DNA from: Atribacterota bacterium
GTDB taxonomy: Bacteria; Atribacterota; Phoenicimicrobiia; Phoenicimicrobiales; Phoenicimicrobiaceae
Direction: 5' to 3'
NCBI GenBank assembly: GCA_030666935.1
Contig: DAOUWX010000040.1
Location: forward strand, 1-11,701
DNA length: 11,701 bases
The translations under genes and the position numbers were made by a program. Within the stretch, counting starts at the first letter, position 1. Each line of letters begins with the position of its first letter. Shown here one piece after another: positions 7,150-11,701 of the stretch. The notes under the pieces were generated by a model. It saw nothing but the letters and a program-made list of their open reading frames with translations, had not been told where the DNA came from and did no database searches.

Positions 7150-8477
7150 ACCGTTTCCCTTCCCTCCTTTTTTTTTGCTAAATTGATAACTACAGGCGAA
7201 CCTTCAAACCCAAAGGTTTCATAAAATTTATTTTCTAAATATCTGTGATAAGAAGTATACATTAATTTAGGATTGTTTACAAATAATAGAAATCTGGGTG
7301 GTTTTACCCCTGTTTGGGTAATATATTTAATTTTTAAAGTATTGCCTCTTACATATTTCGGCTGATTTTTAGAAATAACTTCTCTCATAAAAGCATTTAA
7401 TGCCGAAGTAGGAATTTGTTTACTATATTCCAAGGCAACTTCTTTAATTTTCGAAATAATTTTTCCAATATTATAACCAGTTATAGCAGAAGTCATTATC
7501 ACGGGAGAGTTTTTTATAAAAGATAATTCATATCTTATCTCATCAATAAATAATTTTTTATCTATATTATCGTTAATTAAATCAAATTTATTTAATATTA
7601 TAATGCAGGCTTTTCTTTCATCTTGGATATAATTTGCTATTTTTTTATCTTGCATGCTTACTCCTTGAGTGGCGTCCAATATCAGCAGCACTATATCTGA
7701 ATTATGTACTGCTTCGAAAGTTCTTAATGTACTGTAATATTCAACATCTTCTTTCGGTTTCGCCTTACCTCTCAAGCCTGCGGTATCGATAAATATTAAT
7801 TTTAATGAATCGTGTTTAAAAATTATTTCAATAGCATCTCTGGTAGTGCCGGGTTGTTCGCTAACTATTATTCTATCTTCTCCTAAAATACGATTTAACA
7901 AACTTGATTTCCCTACATTTGGCTTCCCGATAATTGATGCTTTTATAATTTCCTCTTCTTCTTCCGGTTCTATCTTTATTTCGGAAATACAGGATACTAT
8001 TTTATCCAATAGATCATCAACGTTTAACCCGTGTTCTGCTGAAACTATATAAGGGTCTCCAAATCCTAATTCATAAAATTCATATAATTTTAATTCACTT
8101 CCCCTTACATCTCCCTTGTTGGCAACCAGGATACTCGGTTTATTTTTTTCTCTAATCGCTTTAGCCACTTTAAAATCATCCGGATTTATTCCTTCTTTTA
8201 TATCGACCAATAATATGATTAAATCCGCTTCCGCGATAGCCAATTCAGTCTGAACAGTTATTTTTTTTTGCATTTCTTCCCGTTTTACAAAATCCACGCC
8301 TCCGGTATCTACCAGAGTAAATTGTTTTCCTTTCCATTCACATTCTGCATATATCCTATCTCTGGTAATCCCAGGTTCGTTTTCCACGATAGCGGTTCTT
8401 TTCCTGGTGATTCTATTAAATAAGGTCGATTTCCCTACATTTATCCTTCCGATAATAGCAACAATAGGTTTTCTCAA
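7146..8477 (-). CDS. der: Der (EngA), double-domain ribosome-assembly GTPase
   Basis: Essential GTPase needed for maturation of the 50S subunit. Two G domains and a C-terminal KH-like domain are visible. G domain 1 has GRINVGKS (10-17), DTGG (57-60) and NKGD (120-123). G domain 2 has GKPNVGKS (184-191), DTAG (231-234) and NKFD (296-299). The KH-like part ends with the block around PPRFLLFVNNP. I chose TTG at 8477-8475 as start: a GGGAG site lies eight bases upstream, and the protein then begins MRKPIVAIIGR as Der proteins do, giving 443 residues. A longer reading from TTG at 8492 adds five residues but has no ribosome site. The first P-loop has Ile where GRPNVGKS is usual, which leaves the GxxxxGKS frame intact. 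It overlaps plsY by four bases. Confidence 0.96.
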   Translation of the reverse strand: MRKPIVAIIGRINVGKSTLFNRITRKRTAIVENEPGITRDRIYAECEWKGKQFTLVDTGGVDFVKREEMQKKITVQTELAIAEADLIILLVDIKEGINPDDFKVAKAIREKNKPSILVANKGDVRGSELKLYEFYELGFGDPYIVSAEHGLNVDDLLDKIVSCISEIKIEPEEEEEIIKASIIGKPNVGKSSLLNRILGEDRIIVSEQPGTTRDAIEIIFKHDSLKLIFIDTAGLRGKAKPKEDVEYYSTLRTFEAVHNSDIVLLILDATQGVSMQDKKIANYIQDERKACIIILNKFDLINDNIDKKLFIDEIRYELSFIKNSPVIMTSAITGYNIGKIISKIKEVALEYSKQIPTSALNAFMREVISKNQPKYVRGNTLKIKYITQTGVKPPRFLLFVNNPKLMYTSYHRYLENKFYETFGFEGSPVVINLAKKKEGRETV

Positions 8478-8485
8478 AACAGACA

Positions 8486-8490
8486 CTCCC
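8486..8490 (-). promoter_or_regulatory. Ribosome binding site deciding the der start
   Basis: GGGAG on the minus strand, eight bases before TTG at 8477-8475. The bases before the alternative TTG at 8492 show no purine-rich ribosome site. Confidence 0.65.
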
Positions 8491-8530
8491 AATTTTTAAT
8501 ATAGATAACAACTTAAAGCAAAAAAATTTA

Positions 8531-8544
8531 TATCTCGTATCTCG
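8531..8544. repeat. Tandem heptamer TATCTCG, two copies
   Basis: Two exact head-to-tail copies lie just upstream of der, next to the octamer array. On the minus strand the unit is CGAGATA. It is a different 7-base sequence from those in the other gaps. Confidence 0.6.
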
Positions 8545-8551
8545 TAAAGAT

Positions 8552-8591
8552 AGTTAGCCAGTTAACCAGTGTACCGGTTACCCGGTTGAAG
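8552..8591. repeat. Octamer array, RGTTAACC-like, five units
   Basis: Five consecutive 8-base units with consensus near RGTTAACC are AGTTAGCC, AGTTAACC, AGTGTACC, GGTTACCC and GGTTGAAG. Bases 8574-8587 are the exact reverse complement of 8684-8697. Confidence 0.75.
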
Positions 8592-8675
8592 AATTAAAAC
8601 CAGATTGGTTAATTGTACCAACTAACTCTCTTCTTGCAACTGAGAACCTGGATTTTAAAATTAACGATTAGTATT

Positions 8676-8707
8676 AACTGGTAAACCGGGTAACCGGGTA
8701 ACTAAAT
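8676..8707. repeat. Octamer array, AACYGGKT-like, inverted partner of 8552-8591
   Basis: Units AACTGGTA, then AACCGGGT twice, then AACTAAAT, in 8-base phase. It faces the array at 8552-8591, with 8684-8697 perfectly complementary to 8574-8587. The array at 11128-11167 has the same first unit and a near-identical last unit. Between the arrays, 8592-8675 holds further weakly complementary sequence (AATTAAAACCAG against CTGGATTTTAAAATT) and no gene. Confidence 0.75.
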
Positions 8708-8725
8708 AAACTTGCATATCACATT

Positions 8726-8739
8726 TACGCTAAAGACTA
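8726..8739. repeat. Heptamer pair at the rpe stop codon
   Basis: TACGCTA followed by AAGACTA. On the minus strand this reads TAGTCTTTAG and onward, and its first TAG is the rpe stop. It resembles the TTCACTA and ACGACTA pair at the plsY stop. Confidence 0.5.
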
Positions 8740-9393
8740 TTTTAGAATATTCTTTATTTCCCTTATTGTCATTTCAGGATTTGCACTTTTAGATATTATT
8801 TGACCGACCACAATTATCTCTGCTCCTGCTCCAATCACCTTAGAAATATTATCAAAATTTATCCCGCCATCAACTTCTAAGCTTATCGATTTTTTTTGAT
8901 TATCTATTATTTTTCTTGCCTTTTCAATTTTACTGAACATCTCCGGAATAAATTTTTGTCCACCGAAACCCGGATTAACGGTCATTAATAATAAAAGGTC
9001 TATTTTATTAGTTAAATATTCAATAACATTTAGAGGTGTTGCCGGATTTAGAGCAATACCTGATTTAACATCAGCTTCATTAATGGTCTGAATAAGTCTG
9101 TCAAGGTGTTTAGAAGTTTCGTAATGTACAATTATAATATCTCCGCCAGCATCGATAAATGGTTTAATATGTTTCTCCGGTTTTTCTACCATTAGGTGAA
9201 CTTCCAAAGGAAGAGATGTTTTACTTTTAATGGACTCTACTATCTTGGGCCCAAAAGAAATATTCGGTACAAAATTACCATCCATAATATCTAAGTGAAT
9301 TAAGTCTGCTCCTCCGCTTTCTAGTGTTTTTAATTCTTTTTCCAAACAGGTAAAATCTACATCTAAGATTGAGGGAGCCAATTTTTTAAACAT
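8737..9393 (-). CDS. rpe: Ribulose-phosphate 3-epimerase
   Basis: Interconverts ribulose 5-phosphate and xylulose 5-phosphate in the pentose phosphate pathway; a cytosolic TIM-barrel metalloenzyme. The 218-residue length is typical. Metal and catalytic residues are present: His33 and Asp35 in LIHLDIMDGNFVPN, His66 in EVHLMV, and Asp175 in EVDGGIN, with MTVNPGFGGQKF at 137-148. Two usually well-kept spots differ: residues 8-14 read SILDVDF where SILSADF is common, and 195-200 read VVGQII where a Gly-Ser pair often helps bind phosphate. The start is ATG with a weak GGCGGTG site. It follows comM by 58 bases, so the two may share a transcript, and its TAG stop lies in a heptamer. Confidence 0.95.
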   Translation of the reverse strand: MFKKLAPSILDVDFTCLEKELKTLESGGADLIHLDIMDGNFVPNISFGPKIVESIKSKTSLPLEVHLMVEKPEKHIKPFIDAGGDIIIVHYETSKHLDRLIQTINEADVKSGIALNPATPLNVIEYLTNKIDLLLLMTVNPGFGGQKFIPEMFSKIEKARKIIDNQKKSISLEVDGGINFDNISKVIGAGAEIIVVGQIISKSANPEMTIREIKNILK

Positions 9394-9441
9394 AATTACA
9401 ACACCGCCTCTTTATATAAATAATTGTTTATTTTGAAACCT

Positions 9442-9455
9442 TTACTCGTTACTAG
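9442..9455. repeat. Heptamer pair TTACTMG at the comM stop codon
   Basis: TTACTCG then TTACTAG. On the minus strand the TAG inside the second unit (9454-9452) is the comM stop. With only two units, chance is possible, but position and period fit the other arrays. Confidence 0.45.
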
Positions 9456-10987
9456 TATAACCATAATTTTCGATCAAGACTTCTATACTGAATAGCCTCG
9501 GATAAATGAGAAATTTCTATCTTCTCTGATTGTTCTAAATCAGCTATAGTTCGAGAAACTTTTAATATTCGATCATAAGCTCGCGCACTTAAATTTAACT
9601 TTTCTATAGCTTTATAAAGTAAATTTTTAGCATTTTCATTAATATTACAATATTCTTTAATCTGTTTTTTTGTAATTTGGGCATTACAAAAAATATTGTC
9701 TTCGCAATATCTTTCTCTCTGTATTTTTCTTGCTCTTTCCACTCTTTCTCTTATAACAAAAGAGTTTTCTTCAATATCCCTCTCCATTACTTCTCGACAA
9801 TTTACCCGTGGAACTTCAATGTGAATGTCAATTCTATCTAATAAAGGTCCCGATATTTTTGAACGATATTTAACAATCTGAGATGAGCTACAGGTGCAAA
9901 CTTTAACCGGATCACCATAAAAACCGCAGGGACAGGGATTTAAAGATGCTATCAGCATAAAAGAAGAAGTATAGCTAACAGAACTTAACGAGCGTGAAAT
10001 GGTGACTATCCCGTCTTCCAGAGGCTGACGTAGAGATTCTAAAGCACTTCTGGAAAATTCCGGTAATTCGTCTAAAAAAAGTACACCATTATGAGCCAAG
10101 CTAATTTCTCCCGGTTTGGGTGTCCTTCCTCCTCCGATTAATCCAACATTACTTATGGTATGATGCGGAGCCCGAAACGGTCTCTCTGTAACCAAAGGGA
10201 TATCCGGTGGAAGTAAATTGGCAATACTATATAATTTGGTAATTTCTATAGATTCTTCCAGGGTTAAAGAAGGAAGGATGGTTGGAAGCCTGCGTGCCAG
10301 CATGGTTTTTCCGGAGCCTGGTGGTCCAATCATTATAACATTATGACTCCCGGCTGCCGCTACTTCGAAGGCTCTTTTAGCGTGTTCCTGTCCTTTAATA
10401 TCAGAAAAATCTATTTGACTGTTTGTACTCGATTTAAATATATCTTCTAAATCTATAGAGATTGGCTCTATCGAAATATTTTTATTTAAAAATTCAATCA
10501 CTTCGCAAAGTGAATTAACAGGAAATACTTTTAATTCTTTAATTATTCCTGCTTCTTTAGCGTTTGCCTTAGGAACAAGTAATCTGTTTTTGCCTATTAT
10601 TTTTGCCATCAAAGCAATGGGAAGCACACCACTTACCGGTTTTATGCTTCCATCTAAAGATAATTCACCCATAATCAGATATTCATTTAATTTACCAGGT
10701 TTAACTTGCTTACTGGCAACCAAAATTGCCAGAGCAATGGATAAGTCGAAAATAGGACCTTCTTTTTTGATATCCGCCGGGGCAAGATTTACCGTAATTC
10801 TTTGCATGGGAAATTCGAATTCGGAATTTTTTATGGCTGCTCTAACTCTTTCTCTGGATTCCTGAACAGCTGTATCGGGTAATCCTACAATATTGAACGA
10901 AGGTAATCCTGGATGAATATCAACTTCAATCTCTACCATAAAAGCTTCTACTCCGAATATAGCGGCACTATGTAATTTGGATAACAA
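9452..10987 (-). CDS. comM: ComM/YifB family Mg-chelatase-like AAA+ ATPase
   Basis: Member of the ComM family. The best-studied member, Vibrio ComM, is a hexameric helicase aiding branch migration during integration of transformed DNA; the role here is inferred from that. Length is 511 residues. The N-terminal S5-like domain spans about 1-175 and contains the signature FNIVGLPDTAVQESRERV. Walker A GPPGSGKT is at 221-228, followed by APHHTISNVGLIGGG, and Walker B GVLFLDE is at 301-307. Cys352, 354, 364 and 366 sit in the conserved cysteine stretch NPCPCG...CTC, and a C-terminal Mg-chelatase domain lies at about 400-505. The start is TTG, five bases after TAGGTG, giving the family-typical MLSKLHSAAIFG. 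Other DNA-uptake genes such as dprA, often nearby, are not in this window. Confidence 0.95.
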   Translation of the reverse strand: MLSKLHSAAIFGVEAFMVEIEVDIHPGLPSFNIVGLPDTAVQESRERVRAAIKNSEFEFPMQRITVNLAPADIKKEGPIFDLSIALAILVASKQVKPGKLNEYLIMGELSLDGSIKPVSGVLPIALMAKIIGKNRLLVPKANAKEAGIIKELKVFPVNSLCEVIEFLNKNISIEPISIDLEDIFKSSTNSQIDFSDIKGQEHAKRAFEVAAAGSHNVIMIGPPGSGKTMLARRLPTILPSLTLEESIEITKLYSIANLLPPDIPLVTERPFRAPHHTISNVGLIGGGRTPKPGEISLAHNGVLFLDELPEFSRSALESLRQPLEDGIVTISRSLSSVSYTSSFMLIASLNPCPCGFYGDPVKVCTCSSSQIVKYRSKISGPLLDRIDIHIEVPRVNCREVMERDIEENSFVIRERVERARKIQRERYCEDNIFCNAQITKKQIKEYCNINENAKNLLYKAIEKLNLSARAYDRILKVSRTIADLEQSEKIEISHLSEAIQYRSLDRKLWLY

Positions 10988-11013
10988 AAAAACACCTACT
11001 TTTTTATAAATAG

Positions 11014-11062
11014 TATTTCGTATATCGTATATCGTTAAGAAAATCAGAATTCAGAAATTCTG
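11014..11062. repeat. Heptamer array upstream of comM, TATATCG type, with small hairpin
   Basis: Seven units in constant 7-base phase: TATTTCG, TATATCG twice, then TTAAGAA, AATCAGA, ATTCAGA and AATTCTG. The last units include a hairpin, CAGAATT (11045-11051) with AATTCTG (11056-11062), followed on the plus strand by TTTTT. A terminator is possible but the stem is weak and AT-rich. The next repeat overlaps its end. Confidence 0.55.
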
Positions 11063-11096
11063 TTTTTACTTCTTTATCTTTTCATTTTGCCATATA
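11058..11096. repeat. Dispersed 40-base repeat, copy 2
   Basis: Near-identical to 6355-6394. The first 23 bases are the same; later differences are a C-to-T change, one fewer T and a T-to-C change before CATATA. As at copy 1, it sits between arrays of short tandem units. Confidence 0.75.
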
Positions 11097-11127
11097 ATAT
11101 TCTAGTAAAAAAGAATAAACTCAATTT

Positions 11128-11167
11128 AACTGGTAAACTGGTTAACCGGATAACTGGATAACTAATA
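11128..11167. repeat. Octamer array AACYGGWT, five units
   Basis: Units AACTGGTA, AACTGGTT, AACCGGAT, AACTGGAT and AACTAATA in 8-base phase. Same orientation and same first unit as 8676-8707, with a last unit differing at two positions, so the two arrays share an origin or a generating process. Confidence 0.75.
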
Positions 11168-11177
11168 TCCTATCTAC

Positions 11178-11214
11178 TCTACGCTCTACGCTCCACGCTA
11201 ATTTCGCTATACGC
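11178..11214. repeat. Heptamer array TNNACGC
   Basis: TCTACGC twice, then TCCACGC, a 9-base variant TAATTTCGC, and TATACGC. The same unit family forms 6500-6527. It lies in the yraN-comM gap (10988-11245), where I see no gene. Confidence 0.65.
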
Positions 11215-11222
11215 TTTTTCTT

Positions 11223-11257
11223 TACTATATACTATATACTAAATACTATATACTTAA
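11223..11257. repeat. Heptamer array TACTATA overlapping the 3' end of yraN
   Basis: Five units: TACTATA at 11223, 11230 and 11244, TACTAAA at 11237 and the degenerate TACTTAA at 11251. On the minus strand the unit carries TAG every seven bases; the first one met by the ribosome, at 11248-11246, is the yraN stop codon. The array therefore encodes the last residues of that protein. Confidence 0.7.
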
Positions 11258-11620
11258 TTTACCATTGAGATAAAAAGCATTCCTGATATGTTTTATCCTT
11301 TTTACATCTTTATTATTAGAGATACTTACTAAAATTACATCAATGCAATAATTATTTTTCCAAAGATTGTATTTAGCCAAATAACATAAAGTATTTTTAA
11401 TTATTTTCTGTTGCTTATTAAAGTTTATTGCTTCTTCAGGATATCCAAACTTATCAGAACGCCTGGTTTTTACTTCTACAAAGATAATGCTTCCCTTATA
11501 TTCAGCGATGATATCTATTTCTCCTAAGAAGGTACGATAATTTCTTTCTTTAATTTTGTAGCCTTTTTCTTCTAAATATTTCGAAGCTATATCTTCTCCA
11601 AATTTCCCTATATTGTCCAT
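11246..11620 (-). CDS. yraN: YraN/UPF0102 family protein, predicted endonuclease-like fold
   Basis: Small protein of 124 residues, close to the family's usual length of about 120. It has the PD-(D/E)XK-like core: GEIDIIAE (33-40, with Asp36) and FVEVKTRR (47-54, with Glu49 and Lys51), and an N-terminal FGEDIASKYLEEKGYKI block. The family is predicted to be a Holliday-junction-resolvase-like nuclease, but its activity is not firmly established. I place the start at ATG 11620-11618. The frame stays open to 11698, but those 26 extra codons are translated from a tandem heptamer repeat and resemble nothing in the family. The ribosome site is only AGAAG. In low-GC Gram-positives yraN is often near rnhB, dprA and topA, which fits this neighbourhood. 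Confidence 0.9.
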   Translation of the reverse strand: MDNIGKFGEDIASKYLEEKGYKIKERNYRTFLGEIDIIAEYKGSIIFVEVKTRRSDKFGYPEEAINFNKQQKIIKNTLCYLAKYNLWKNNYCIDVILVSISNNKDVKRIKHIRNAFYLNGKLSI

Positions 11621-11649
11621 CTTTGATACTCTTCTGTTTTTATAATAAT

Positions 11650-11699
11650 TAGTCGTTAGTGTACTAGTCGTTAGTGAATAGTGAATAGTCGTTAGCATT
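11650..11699. repeat. Heptamer array TAGTGAA/TAGTCGT upstream of yraN
   Basis: Seven units in near-constant 7-base phase with one extra base at 11664. TAGTCGT occurs three times, TAGTGAA twice, with TAGTGTA and TAGCATT as variants. The same units occur in reverse orientation at 6536-6549 (TTCACTA, ACGACTA). The array may continue past the window end. Confidence 0.7.
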
Positions 11700-11701
11700 A
11701 A

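Noticed and set aside
8478..8492. Upstream TTG as the start of der
   Set aside because: It has no ribosome site, and adds five residues before the conserved MRKPIVAI start; GGGAG inside this stretch serves the downstream TTG.
11045..11067. Hairpin CAGAATT/AATTCTG followed by T residues as an intrinsic terminator
   Set aside because: The T run follows on the plus strand, where no gene precedes it; on the minus strand the run is short and the stem AT-rich. Kept only as part of the repeat.
6225..11699. CRISPR array
   Set aside because: Units are 7-8 bases without spacers of constant length, and no cas gene is present.

Overview
The window is an AT-rich bacterial chromosome segment in which every recognisable gene lies on the minus strand. 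Ten protein genes are present. In transcription order (right to left) they are yraN, comM, rpe, der, plsY, a DUF362/4Fe-4S ferredoxin gene, topA, xerC, hslV and hslU, the last cut off at base 1. All are housekeeping-type genes. I found no rRNA, tRNA, CRISPR array, transposase or toxin gene.

Strong GGAGG-type ribosome sites, several TTG starts, the der-plsY overlap and the topA...xerC-hslV-hslU order resemble low-GC Gram-positive bacteria and allied deep lineages (Clostridia, Halanaerobia, Atribacterota). I favour an uncultured anaerobe of that kind, without certainty. Compared with common Firmicutes order, trmFO is missing between topA and xerC, gpsA does not follow plsY, and comM stands where dprA often does.

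The genes form tight blocks: xerC-hslV-hslU (recombinase plus two-part protease; gaps of 32 and 19 bases), DUF362-topA (36-base gap), der-plsY (4-base overlap) and comM-rpe (58-base gap). Between blocks lie gaps of about 240 to 350 bases: 2697-2954, 6201-6546, 8478-8736 and 10988-11245.

The most unusual content is in those gaps. They are packed with degenerate tandem arrays of 7-base units of several different sequences and one family of 8-base units. In 6225-6549 the units form a nested imperfect palindrome around a 40-base sequence that recurs at 11058-11096. In 8552-8703 two octamer arrays face each other and share a perfect 14-base inverted repeat. Four genes (plsY, rpe, comM, yraN) end in a TAG that belongs to a repeat unit, three of them in the form TAGTNNTTAG. 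I read this as a family of noncoding compound repeats occupying the borders of gene blocks. Its origin and role are unknown.
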